In this document: one piece after another, positions 47,054 through 58,205 of the stretch | Position numbering within the stretch: position 1 is the stretch's first letter | How the letters are laid out: each line of letters starts with the position of its first letter | Source: Datura wrightii | Lineage: Eukaryota > Streptophyta > Magnoliopsida > Solanales > Solanaceae | NCBI GenBank assembly: GCA_035772735.1 | Contig: JASDFA010000010.1 | Span: 93,206,001 to 93,270,000, forward strand | Length of the DNA: 64,000 nucleotides | Direction: 5' to 3' | Notes under the pieces: generated by a model | What the model was told of the DNA's origin: nothing | Databases searched by the model: none | The model's input: the letters and a program-made list of their open reading frames with translations, nothing else | Program-made: the position numbers and the translations under genes

Positions 47054-49280
47054 AATGGGAGAGGCAATGTACCTAACGGAAGACCTCATGAGTCATGGTC
47101 AGTCACCATGACCCGTTAGGTCATTCGTGAGCAGGCCGGGTCAAGAATTTAAGTAGTTGGGCAGTGTACTTGATGGATGGTGACCACGAGTCGTTATCAC
47201 CAGTAACGACTTGTTAAGTCCCCTGTTACCAGGCCTATTCAATTGTTAGGCAGTGAACCTAATGAGTGTCACCACAAGTCGTGGTCAGTAGGTCACCCGT
47301 TCGGGTCACCTGACAGTTTTTCCCTATGACTTTCTAAGGGCTATTTAGTAACTTCCTATTCCCCTAAAGTTCAAACGACGTTGATTTAGTCCTAATTTTA
47401 TATGTTTTAGTGGAGAAAAATGGTTCATTCCTCATTCCCATTCTAAGTTTTCAGAAAAGTCATTGTAAGCTCTCCTCTCAAGAACCCTTCAAGCAAGCTT
47501 AGGGTTTTCCTCCATTGCAGCAGTCCAAGTTTTCTCCTTCAAGAAATTTCAACTCAAGTATGTGGGAATTCAACAAGGGATTTGTCCCTCCCTTGTGTCC
47601 CCCAAAATCCTCTCGTAGATTCTCTATCAGTTTTAGCCCAAACTTTTCGAGTACTATGAAAATTCAAGTTAATTTTTATTAATTTCAACTGGGATAATAT
47701 CCATGTTTATTATTCATATGATCTTCATCAGTTCCTAATTAAATTGCTGATGTTATTACCAAGGTGAATTAAAGTCATTAATTCTCTAGTGGAGATTATT
47801 TGCATATTAAATTTTGGCTATTGTATGAAGTATGTTATGGGCTAGATTTTCTAGTATCTCTTATTTGTTATATATCCATTGATAAGAATGACTTTAGCCT
47901 TGTCGGATAAGATTTCTTTAATTCTATAAATTTTTCCATATTATGGAATTCTCATCTTGTTGGAATAAGTATGGTTCTCTATTAGCTACTTACTAGTTCA
48001 ATTAAGTTAGAACGTAGAACCTGTTCGGAACTATTCAGAAATTGTCAACTGATCAGTTTGACTTTAGTCTTTTCCTGAGGTGTCAGTGGTGCCTCCTAGT
48101 TATCAGAATCAGATTCAAAATCCAGTTTATTGGTCCATTAGGCGGTCGTGACGTTTTAGATATATGCCTTTAACTAGCCTCAGGACCCCAATTAAGATTA
48201 CAGTTGGTTCTTAGATGGTTACGACGCTTCTAGATAAGCAGATCTGACTAGTCTAGAACCCAGTTTCAAAATCTGGTCCAACAAAACTCTCAGGGAATTT
48301 TCAGTTATATGTCCCTGACTAGTCTTGCACCCCAGTTTTGAGCTATCAGCCTAGTAGTTCAGTTTAGGTTTTCTAGTGGGAGTAGGACTTAGCATCGAGC
48401 GGGCTGGGGTTCCAGTGCACCCAGGTTCCCAAAATTATGTTACAAGCGTAGGTTATAGTATTTCTTGGCCTGATTGGCCCCAAACTTTCGTGATCACCCA
48501 GTTCATGCCTTTACACCCTGGCAAGGTATATTGGGTCCTACTGGTGGGGTGTATACATCGGACTCCACATCTAGCTCATGTGGTTATATGTCGTTTATAG
48601 ACTCTCCCACTAGTCAGTATAGTCCAGTTTCAGAATAAGCACCTCAGTTCAGTTCCAATTCTATCAGTTTAGCCCAGTTTAGTACAGTTTTTCAGACTCA
48701 GAACTTTCAGACGTAGGACATGTCTTTTACCATTAGACAGGGTAATCTTGACCATTTCAATTTATTCAGTAGTTCAGTTCAAATTACTTGTTGCTCATTG
48801 CATGTCATTTCAGTTCAGACTTTATATTTAGTTATGTTTTCTCGCACTTACTCAGTACATTCAAAGTACTGACGCATACTTTTATGCTGTATTATTTCAT
48901 GATAGAGTTGCACACCGTTAGTCGCCATGGTTCAGTTACTTCACCTAAAAAGGTGAAGTCCTCATCATTCGAGGGCCTTATTTCATTTCTTTCAGTTAGT
49001 TCATTATTTTTAGCTAGCCTTAGAGTTAGCTAGAGGCTTGACCCAGCAACTCATCAATTAGAGGGGTTTCAAACATAGATATAAATTCCAAACTTCAGAT
49101 GTTCTTAAACATCATATTTTCAATTTTATTTTCATAAATGTTTTTATACTATTATTTAAAAGCTTCCGCTATATTTGTTTTACTCAGAATACTAGTGTAT
49201 GATAGAATAGGGGTTGACTTGGTGTCACTTGTGGATTCAATTACCGTGTCCCATCTAGGGTGTAGATTCGAGGCGTGAAA
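47054..49280 (+). mobile_element. Z 5' LTR (5' end missing)
   Basis: Colinear with about 54450-56490. It has repeated ACGACCCGTTAGGTC/GAGTCATGGTCA words at 47080-47330 (U3). It ends GGCGTGAAA, where the partner ends GGCGTGACA. ORFs 48376-48600 and 48788-49033 are not genes; the second recurs in the other LTR. Confidence 0.87.
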
Positions 49281-49284
49281 AACT

Positions 49285-49295
49285 TGGTATCAGAG
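49285..49295 (+). other. Z primer binding site, initiator-Met type
   Basis: TGGTATCAGAG is an exact match, four bases past the LTR end. The ~200-base leader matches that of O. Confidence 0.9.
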
Positions 49296-49501
49296 GATTT
49301 GGTTTAGTGTATCCTCGGAATGTCTGAAAGTCGCATCGAGTAGAGTCCTTTTCATGGGTGTGAAGTGCGCCACACTTTTGACAAGGAGGCTACGAGATGT
49401 TATTAGGAAAAATTCTCTTTTGTTTAGACTCTTTATCATGCGTTAAAGTTCAATTCCAAAAACATACTTCTAACTCATGCTCTATTTCATTTCAGTGAAT
49501 C

Positions 49502-50600
49502 ATGCCTCCTAGACACCGTTACAGGAGAAGGGCCGGTAATGCCAACAGACATGCCCCACCAGCCCCAAGAGCTCCTCAAGATGATTCAGTGTCTACCGCC
49601 GAATTCAGGGCGGCCATTCAACTGCAAGCCCAAACAGTCACCAACCAGGTGAACCAACAGGTGGTTTTAGTAGCCACGATTGGGTCTGCAGCTGCTGCGA
49701 GGGTGCGGGACTTCACCTGTATGAACCCTCCATCCTTTCAGGGGTCCAAAGTAGGGGAGGATCCCCAAGAGTTCGTGGATGACATCAAGAAGAATACCCG
49801 CATTATGGGTGTTAGCTCCTGCGAAAGTGCTCACCTAGCAGCGTACTAGCTAAAAGGGGTAGCCCAGGTCTGGTACGAACAGTGGAAGGAGAGGCGGCCA
49901 GTGGAGCAGGACTAGTAGAGTTGGGGGAGTTCCATACAACATTCTTGGACATATTTTTCCCTCGGGATGAGGGAGGCAAAGATGGAGGAATTTATGAATT
50001 TGAGACAAGGCAACAGAACAGTGGAGGAGTATGCTCTGGAGTTTACTAGGTTGTCTAAGAATGCCCCAGAGATGGTAGCTGAGCCAAGGGCTCGCATTTT
50101 GAAATTTGTGAACGTGGTGTCGAATCTCGTCCTCAAGGAGTGCAGGATAGCGATGTTGATTAAAGATATGGACTTCTTTAGCTTGATTGTCTATGCCTAG
50201 TAGATTGAGGCCAAAAAGATGAAGGATATAGAGAGAAAGAACAAAAGGTCAAGGACTGGCCAGTCAAATTATAGCCATCAGAGGTCTAGTGGTAGAAGAT
50301 GCCCATAGCAGCAGCAGCAACTGCAGCAGAGAGCCCCAGCACCCAGTTCAGCCAGCTCCCCAACCTTTCGGTCCCGCCAGGATCGGAGGGGTGGGTCATC
50401 TGGCATGCAGTCTTAGACCCACGGCACCAGGAACAGGTATCCAGCTTGGCCCAAGTGTGGAAAGAACCACCCAGGAGAGTGCCTTTAAGGTCAAGAGGGT
50501 TGTTTTGGTTGTGAATAGCTCAGACATCGGCTCAGGAAGTGCCTATCAGTAGGGCGAGGGAGATCACAATCCACCACTTCATTAGCTCCAATAGACCAAC
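49502..50600 (+). pseudogene. Z gag
   Basis: The start at 49502 gives M-P-P-R-H-R-Y-R-R-R-A-G, the usual beginning in this family. The first open part (115 aa) runs through FTCMNPPSFQGSKVGEDPQE to a stop at 49847. The core continues with V-W-Y-E-Q-W, a frameshift, and then E-A-K-M-E-E-F-M-N-L-R-Q-G and E-Y-A-L-E-F-T-R-L-S-K (49967-50200). A Gln-rich linker (50300-50340) precedes a knuckle P-K-C-G-K-N-H-P-G-E-C-L at 50450-50485 and a partial second one (C-F-G-C-E). Stops include TAG for Trp/Gln codons. Confidence 0.85.
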
Positions 50601-50689
50601 ACATCAGGTACGGATGGCGGTCAATGCCAAAACCATGTCCATGCTCTATCTTCCTGGTAGGATCAGGAGAGTTCACCTAACGTTGTCAC

Positions 50690-51095
50690 GAGTATGTTAC
50701 GTCTATTTTATCTAGACAAGTATGCCCTCCTAGATCTAGAAGCCACTCTTTCATTGTGAGTCCCTACGTAGCAATCCAGTTCAATATCAGTCCAGAGGTC
50801 CTCTCAGAACCATTCTCAGTCTCCACCCCAGATGGCGAGTCAGTTAGAGCCAGTCAGATGTATAGAAACTGCCCAGTTCTCAATCCTGAACAATGTCATC
50901 CCAACTGACATAATAGAGTTAGATATGGTCGATTTTGACCTTATCCTTGGCATGGATTGGTTACACTCCTGCTATACCTCAGTTTATTGCAGAACTAGAG
51001 TTGTCAAGTTCCAGTTTCAAAATGAACCAGTGTTAGAGTGGACGGGCAGCAGTTCAGCGCCTAAGGGTAGGTTTATTTCCTACCTTAAGGCCTAG
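50690..51095 (+). pseudogene. Z protease
   Basis: The active-site region near 50725-50765 is decayed: D-L-E-A-T-L-S-L stands where relatives have D-P-G-S/D-T-L-S. After frameshifts the open part 50832-51095 has VDFDLILGMDWLHSCYTSVY and P-K-G-R-F-I-S-Y-L-K-A, as in Y. A TAG ends it at the Gln after K-A. Confidence 0.8.
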
Positions 51096-51099
51096 AAAC

Positions 51100-52562
51100 T
51101 CATCCCCAACTAATCAGTCAGTTCTAGTAGTTAGTGAGTTCCCAGATATATTTCTTGAGGATCTTCTCAAAGTTCCCCCTAAATGGGAAATAGACTTCGG
51201 GATAGACCTTCTTCCAGATACTCGGCCCATCTCCATCCCTCCTTATAGAATGGGTCCAGCTGAGCTTAAGGAGTTAAAGGAGAAGCTAAAAGATCTTCTT
51301 GACAAGGGTTTTATCAGACCCAGTATCTCTCCCTGGGATGCCCCAATGCTATTCGTGCGTAAGAAGGATGGTATCCTCAAAATGTGCATAGATTACAATC
51401 ACCTGAACAAAGTAACAGTCAAGAAAGAGTATCCCCTACCCAGAATTGATGACCTATTTGACCAACTTCAGGGAGCCAGCTATTTCTCAAAAATCGATCT
51501 CAGGTTAGGGTATCATCAACTAAGGGTCAGAAAATGTGACATATCGAAAACAACATTTAGGACTCAGTATGGTCACTACGAGTTTGTGGTGATGTCCTTT
51601 GGGCTAATTAATGCCCCAGCAGCCTTCATGGACTTAATGAATAGAGTTTTCAAGAAGTATCTAGATATGTTCGTCATTGTATTTATTGACGACATTCTGG
51701 TGTACTCCAGGAACGAGGAAGAGCATGCTAATCACCTAAAATTAGCATACAGACACTCTGGTACCGCCAGTTGTTTTCAAAGTCTGGCAAGTGCGAATTA
51801 TGGTTAAAGCCCATGACTATATTAAGTCATGTGGTCTCAGGTGAAGGAATAAAAGTAGACCCTCAAAAGATAGCAGAAGTGAAAGATTGGCCAAGACCTA
51901 CCTCTCCTACTGAAATCAGGAGTTTCTTGGGCTTAGCTGGATATTACTGATGGTTTGTGGAAGGTTTCTACTGTATAGCATCTCCTCTGACTAAGTTAAT
52001 TTAGAAGAAGGTGAAATTTTAGTGGTCGGATGAGTGTGAGAAGAGTTTCTAAGAGTTGAAGACTCGACTCACTACTGCTCCAGTTCTAACCCTGCCAAAA
52101 GGAACTGATGGATTGGTTGTTTATTGTGATGTTTTCAGAGTTGGACTCGGATGTATTCTGATGCAGCGGGGAAAAGTGATAGCCTACGCCTCTAGACAAC
52201 TCAAAGTTTATGAGAAGAACTATCCAACTCATGACTTGGAGTTGGCAGCGATGGTGTTTGCGCTAAAAATATGGAGGCATTACTTATATGCAGTTCACGT
52301 AGATGTATTTACAAATCATAAGAGTCTTCAGTACGTGCTTAGTCAGAAGGATCTAAATCTGCATCAGAGAAGGTGGTTGGAGTTGCTAAATGACTATGAC
52401 AAGAGCATGCTGTATCACCTGAGTAAAGCCAATGTGGTGGCTGACGCCCTAAGCGGATGGTATATGGGGAGTGTGGCTCACATTCAGGAAGGCAAGAAGG
52501 ATTTAGCGAAGGATGTTCATAGACTAGCCCGGTTAGGGGTGCAGTTGGTGGATTCAGCTTAA
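51100..52562 (+). pseudogene. Z reverse transcriptase and RNase H
   Basis: The open frame from 51250 (185 aa) spans L-L-D-K-G-F-I-R-P-S-I-S-P-W, K-I-D-L-R-L-G-Y-H-Q-L, FRTQYGHYEFVVMSFGL and the catalytic box F-I-D-D at 51682-51693. A frameshift near 51750 breaks the thumb. Stops lie at the Arg of G-Y-Y-R (TGA near 51948), at the Gln of K-F-Q-W (52020-52022) and at the Gln of S-F-Q-E. RNase H (52056-52562) is open: V-Y-C-D-V-F-R-V-G, N-Y-P-T-H-D-L-E-L, T-N-H-K-S-L-Q-Y (usual T-D-H changed to T-N-H), V-V-A-D-A-L-S. Two catalytic-site changes suggest an enzyme dead even apart from the stops. Confidence 0.88.
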
Positions 52563-52568
52563 GGTGTT

Positions 52569-54008
52569 ATGGTAATACAAAGTGGGTGGGATTCATCCTT
52601 GGTAGTTGAAGTCAAGTCCATACAGGATGAGGATCCCATCTTACTTAAGCTTAATAGAGCAGTTCTCATAAAAGAAATAGAAACTTTCTCCAAAGGGGGA
52701 GATGGGCTGCTCCCTTACCAGGGTAGGTTGTGTGTACCAGATGTCGGTGAGTTGAAACAACAGATATTTTCTTAAGAACACAGTTCTAGATATTCCATTC
52801 ACCCTGGTGCTACTAAGATCTACCGTGATATACGGGATGTTTACTGGTGGAACGACATGAAAACAAATATCGCTGAATTTGTAGCTAAGTGCTCGAACTG
52901 CAAGCAAGTCAAGGTAGAACACCATAGACTAGGGGGTATGACCCAGGATATCAGCATACCCACATGGAAGTGGAAAGAAGTAAACATAGTCTTCATTATG
53001 GGTCTACCTTGGACTCGTTGGCAGCATGACTCAATCTGTGTAGTAGTTGACCGAATGACTGAATCAACACATTTCCTCCCAGTGAAAACCACAAATTTAG
53101 CTGGGGACTATGCTAATCTTTATATATATGAGCTAGTTAGACTTCATGGGGTTCCATTGTCCATTATTTCAGAAAAGGGTACCCAGTTCACCTCCCATTT
53201 TTGGAAATCTTTTCAGAAGGGACTTGGCACTCAGGTCAAGCTCAGCACAACTTTTCACCTGCTGACAGATGGGCAAGCTGAGCGGACTATTCAGACCCTA
53301 GAAGACATGTTGATAGCGTGCGTGATCGATTTCAAGGGTAATTGGGATTACTATTTTCCTGTTATCGAGTTTGCATACAACAATAGCTACCACTCAAGCA
53401 TTCAGATTGCCCAATTTGAAGCATTATATGGGAGAAGGTGTGGATCTCCTATAGGGTGGCTCGAGGTTGGTCAAGCTACCTTGATAGGGCCAGACTCAGT
53501 TCACGAGGCAATGGAGAAAGTTCAGCTCATCTAAGAAAGGTTGAAAATAGCTAAGACCAATCAAAAATCTTATGCCGATATGTGGAGAGGAGAGGTTGAG
53601 TTTGCAGTGGATGACTGGGTTTACCTAAAAATTTCTCCCATGAAAGGGGTAATGAGGTTGGAAAAGAAGGGGAAGCTCAGTTTGAGATATGTGGGACCCT
53701 ATAGAACTTTGAGGTGTATCAGCAATGTAGCCTATGAGCTAGAATTACCTTCAGAACTAACAGTTGTACACCTAGTTTTCCATGTGTCACTTTTGAAGAA
53801 GTGAATCAGATATCCAACCTCAATTGTGCCGCTGGACAGTGTAAGAATAAAAGATAATCTCTCATATGGGGAAGTACCAGTCCAAATCCTTGACCATCAA
53901 GTTCGTAAGCTGAAGAACAAGGAAATAGCTCCAGTCAAAGTCTTATGGAGAAATCAACAGGTTGAGGGAGCTACGTGGGAGGCCGAAGTAGATATGATGT
54001 CCAAATAA
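52569..54008 (+). pseudogene. Z integrase with chromodomain
   Basis: This is the best-preserved integrase here. The zinc domain (H-S-S-R-Y-S-I-H-P-G, Y-W-W-N-D-M, C-S-N-C-K) follows a stop at 52773. The open frame 52857-53534 (225 aa) covers the core: V-V-V-D-R-M-T (first Asp), IISEKGTQFTSHFW, where the second catalytic Asp is Glu, and T-D-G-Q-A-E-R-T (Glu). After a TAA at 53533, 53541-53804 gives D-D-W-V-Y-L-K-I-S-P-M-K-G and V-H-L-V-F-H-V-S. After a TGA, 53826-54008 carries the chromodomain region (I-L-D-H-Q-V-R-K, A-T-W-E-A-E-V). Confidence 0.9.
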
Positions 54009-54280
54009 CCGCATTTGTTCTCTACTGGCTGTATCACAGCTTGAGACATTACTTTTGGCCCTAGAACTAAATTTAGCTTTCATGATTTAGGTCAAGTGTT
54101 CAAGTCTCTTTTTATGTTTTTGAATGTATGTATGAAAGGTAAATTCAGTTCAGACATGTATTTTGAAATGAAGGTAGTCATTCTGACAGTTTTGAAGTTA
54201 AATGAACAGTATTTGAAAGTTATGATTGTATTTTTTCGCTTTCCTATGTGTTTTCTAATATTCGAGGATGAATGTTTCTA

Positions 54281-54292
54281 AGGGGGAGATAT
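54281..54292 (+). other. Z polypurine tract
   Basis: AGGGGGAGATAT directly precedes TGTAATGCC of the 3' LTR, after GGATGAATGTTTCTA. Confidence 0.88.
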
Positions 54293-56490
54293 TGTAATGC
54301 CACAGAAACTCAAATACTAGATCTGGGGCATAAATTAGAAAATCTGAAAATCTGCAGAAATTGTCACAAAACGACTCACCTAACGGGTCGTTGAGATACC
54401 GAACGACTCATTAGGTCACTTGTGTGAAGGAGGATCGATATAGGATAAGGGAGAGGCAGTGTACCCAATGGAAGACCTCACAAGTCCTGGTCAGTCACCA
54501 CGACCCATTAGGTCATTTGTGAGCAGGCCGAGTCAAGAATTTAAACAGTGGGCCAATGTACTTGACGGATGGTGACCGTGAGTCATGGTCACCAGTAAAG
54601 ATTCGTTAAGTCCCCTATTACTAGCCCTAGTCAATCGTTAGGCAGTGCACCTAACGAGTGTCACCACGACTCCACGACCCGTTAGGGTCACCTGACAGTT
54701 TTCTCCTACAACTTTCTAAGGCAATTTATTAACTTTCTATTGCCTTAAACTTAAAATCATGTTGTTTTAGTCATAATTTAAGACCTATTAGTGGAGAAAA
54801 ATGGTTTATTCCTCAATCCAATTCTATGTTTTCTGAAAAGTCATCGTAAGCTCTCTTTTCAAGAACCCTTCAAGCAAGTCTAGGGTTTTCCTCCATTGCA
54901 GCAGTCCAAGTTTTCTCCTTCAAGAAACTTCAACTTAGGTATGTGGGAATTCAACAAGAAAATTGTCCTTCCCTTGTGTCCCCCAAAATCCTCATGTAGA
55001 TTCTCTATCACTTTTAGCCCAAAGTTTCTGAATATGATGAAAATTCATGTTAATTTTTGTTAATTTCACCTGGGATAATATCCATGTTTATTATTCATAT
55101 GATCTTCATCAATTCCTAGTTAAATTTTCGATGTTATTACCAAAGTGAATTAAAGTACTAAATTCTCGAGTGGAGATTATTTGCATATTAAATTTCGGCT
55201 ATTGTATGAAGTATGTTTTTGGGATGGATTTTCTAGTATCTCTTATTGGTTATATGTTTAGTAATTACTCCATTATTAAGAATGATTTTAGCCTTGTCGG
55301 ATAAGATTTCTTTAATTCTTGAAATTTTGTCATATTATTGAATTCCCATGTTGTTGGAATGACTTGGGTTCTCTATTAGCTACTTAGTAATTTAGTTCAG
55401 TTAGAATGTACAACCTGTTCAGAACTATTCAGAAATTATCAACTGATCAGTTTGACTTTAGTCGTTTTCGGAGGTGTCAGTGGTGCCTCCCAGTTATCAT
55501 AATCAGATTCAGAATCCACTTTATTGGTCCATTAAGCGGTCATGACATTTTAGATATATAGCTCTGACTTGCCTCAGGACCCCAGTTCAAATTACACTAT
55601 GTTCTTAGACGGTTACGACGCTTCTAGATAGCAGCTCTGACCAGTCTAGAACCCAGTTTCAGAATTTGGTCCTATAAGACTCTCAGGGTATTTTCAGTTA
55701 TATGTCCTTAACAAGTCTTGGACCCCAGTTTTGTGCTACCAGCCTAGTTGTTCAGTTTAGGTTTTCTTGTTATAGTAGGACTGAACACCGAGTAGGCCGG
55801 GATTCGAGTGCACCCAGGTTCCCAAAACTGCGTTGCCAGGTAGGTTACAGTATTACTTGGCCTGATTGGCCCTAGACTTTCATGATTACCCAGTTCATGC
55901 CTTTATACCCTGGCAAGGTATATTGGGTCCAAATGTTGCATGTATCATCTAGTTTTGGATAAGGATGTTGAGTTCGAGGCCTCGACTATGCATTCAGTTC
56001 CGATAGTGAGTGAGTACCCAGTTAGGTTTTCTCCCACTTACTAAGCACCTTTAAAGTACTGATGCATACTTTTATGTTATATCGTTTCATTATACAGTTG
56101 CAGGTTCTCAGACTCAGCACCGTTAGTCACCGCGGTTCAGATCCTCCACCTCAGCAGTTGAAGTGTGAGTCCTCATCATTCAAGGTCCTTATTTCATTTC
56201 TTTCAGTTAGTCCATTATTTTTATCTAGACTTAGAGTTAGCTAGGGGTTTGTCCCAAAAACTCATCAGTTAGAGAGTTTTCAGACACAGAAATAAATTCC
56301 AAACTTCAAATGATCTTAAACTTTATATTTTCAGTTTTATTTTCATAAATTCTTTTATACTATTATTTCAAATCTTCCGCTATATTCTTTTTACTCAGAA
56401 TACTAGTGTGTGATTGACCAGGGGTTGACTGATGTCTCTTGTGGCTTCAAGTACCGTTTCCCGTCCAGGGTGTAGACTTGGGGCGTGACA
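54293..56490 (+). mobile_element. Z 3' LTR
   Basis: The complete LTR is 2198 bp, TGTAATGCC..GGGGCGTGACA. Its U3 (54360-54700) is dense in AACGACTCA/ACGACCCATTAGGTC words. It adjoins X LTR sequence at 56491. Confidence 0.92.
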
Positions 56491-57324
56491 TCTTAGAGTT
56501 TTGCTTCCTTAAGAAACATTAAAGATGATGAGAATACTATACAAGTGTTTAGCATTGATTTCGAATCACTTTGTGTAACCCTAGTTTGGTAATTCACCAT
56601 AGTTCCAACAACCCTAGTTGTGGAGGTTCTAGCCTCTCATGATTGTAAAATTGTTATTAGCATTCATAAACATACACATAATTTAATACTTACAATGATG
56701 ATTAAAAGAAAACCTATTTTGAATATTGCAAGAATTTACGTTGAATAATCCAAGAACGCAGAAGAAATCAAAGCAAGAAATCTCTAAGACCTTAATTATA
56801 ATTCACAACAACATGTCTCTCTAATTGCGTCAAATCGCTTCTCTCTACTGATAATAACCTAAAAAGAATTTATACAAATAATTAGAACCTTTTCCTAAGT
56901 AAATAGGAAAACTACACAATCTATCTCAACCTTTACCTATGACCCGTAATAAGATTGTACGGGTCATACCTTGACTTGTACGCTGGTTGGTTTCTGCTGA
57001 AGCTGGCTAAGTGTTGAGACATGGTATGACTCGTACCAAGAACATACAAGTCGTACAATCTTCCCGTGGCTTAATCTTCCAATTGCTGGCATCTTCTGTT
57101 AACTTCCACGGATGGCATGATATGACTCCTACCTTCGTCACACAATCTGTGACTCTTTCCTGTACCTTTAGTTTTGCCATTCATCTATTCTTCTAGTCTT
57201 TTCCATGGTTCCTTGCCACCCGTACTAGGATATTTGGCCTGTGCAATTTCTCCTAAACACACCTCAATACATTCTATTTATTCAATGTTAAGCGTTGAAA
57301 GTGTTGTAAACTCAAAGCACATCA
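56491..57324 (-). mobile_element. X 5' LTR, piece 2
   Basis: Matches about 26036-27138 of the X 3' LTR with a few deletions and ends GCACATCA at 57324. GTGGA follows, the second target copy. Relative to the 3' LTR about 425 bases are missing between piece 1 and this piece. TACGACTCGTA-type words recur at 56940-57060. Confidence 0.85.
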
Positions 57325-57729
57325 GTGGACATCGACCTCCCTTTCACTAGAGGCCATCAGCCCCAGTGCCATCATCAACCAGTGTTTTATCCAGATGTAG
57401 GCATGACCAGAGGGGTAGAGGATCAGGCTCTAGAATTTAGGGTAGCATATTAGGAGAGCCCAGCTCTAGTTTGTTGGAGATGTGGTAGGAGGAACACAAG
57501 AGAGTGCTTAGCAGGTAGAGGTGCATTTTCGGGTGTGGAAAGCCCGATCATCTAATCAGAGACTGCCTTTCAGCAAGACAAAGCCATGGTAGAGGTCATC
57601 ACCCAGCCACCAGTTTAGTAATTCCACCAGCACGCTCAACTCAGCAGAGTGTATCCACTAGTGCAGGTGGTGGCCACTGTCAAAATAGATTTTATGCACT
57701 ATCATCTCGTCAAGAGTAGGAGGTCTCTC
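57325..57729 (+). pseudogene. O gag, last segment
   Basis: Continues the gag cut at 25496: a Gly/His/Arg/Pro-rich linker, then C-W-R-C-G-R-R-N-T-R-E-C at about 57475-57510, a knuckle-like motif with its His replaced by Thr or Asn, then G-C-G-K-P-D-H-L-I-R-D-C-L at about 57540-57575. The linker T-S-A-G-G-G-H-C-Q-N-R-F-Y-A-L into protease is at 57657-57705. The upstream half is disrupted by stops. Confidence 0.8.
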
Positions 57730-58205
57730 CCAAGTATTCCATCTTTATGTGTATGCATTATCAGATCTTGGGGATACCTTATCTTTTGTGACTCCTTATG
57801 TTGATATTAGTTTTAGAGTCAGTCTCAAAATCCTATACAAACCCTTCATAATTTCTATCTAATCCATGTAGTTGTAGCTCATGGGTATATAAAAATTTCC
57901 TTGTCACAGTCCTTCATATAGTCCCCTCAGCCGACCTAGTAGATTTAGAAATGATTGATTTTGATGTTATCTTAGGTATGGACTGGTTAAAAGCATGTTA
58001 TGCCTCAGTGAAGTGTAGAACTCATCCGGTAGAGTTTCGATTTATGGGTGAGCTAGTCCTAAAATTGAAAGGTAGTTCAATTGTGCTTGTAGGTCACTTT
58101 GTTTCCTATCTCAAGGCCGGGAAGATGATTTCCATGGGTTGTGTGTATCATCTATTTTGGGTTAAGGATTCTACGTCCGAGACCCCAACTTTTCAGTAAG
58201 ATTCT
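57730..58205 (+). pseudogene. O protease
   Basis: The active-site region near 57755-57800 reads, with a frame change, A-L-S-D-L-G-D-T-L-S-F-V-T-P. The open end 57951-58199 has IDFDVILGMDWLKACYASVK and G-H-F-V-S-Y-L-K-A-G, then a stop (TAA for Gln) at 58197. Confidence 0.78.

Larger units (their letters stand above)
47054..56490 (+). mobile_element. Z: Tekay-type retrotransposon with truncated 5' LTR
   Basis: Plus-strand element: 5' LTR remnant 47054-49280, primer site 49285-49295, gag, protease, RT, RNase H, integrase with chromodomain, polypurine tract 54281-54292 and 3' LTR 54293-56490. The first 160 bases or so of the 5' LTR are replaced by W. It lies inside the X 5' LTR; no matching 5-mers flank the W/Z block (GACTT left, TCTTA right). 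Confidence 0.85.
25497..57324 (-). mobile_element. X: Athila-like retrotransposon inserted in O gag
   Basis: This minus-strand element spans 31.8 kb, but only about 7.4 kb is its own sequence; the rest is Y (29196-41569 plus one TATAA) and W/Z (44462-56490). The 3' LTR is 25497-27138. The 5' LTR is split into 44352-44461 and 56491-57324. A perfect GTGGA duplication flanks it (25492-25496 and 57325-57329). Pol from the pre-RT region to the integrase C-terminus is present, but gag and protease are missing. Confidence 0.88.

Noticed and set aside
44457..56495. Target-site duplication flanking W/Z
   Set aside because: GACTT and TCTTA do not match, and X LTR sequence is missing, so a simple insertion is not supported.
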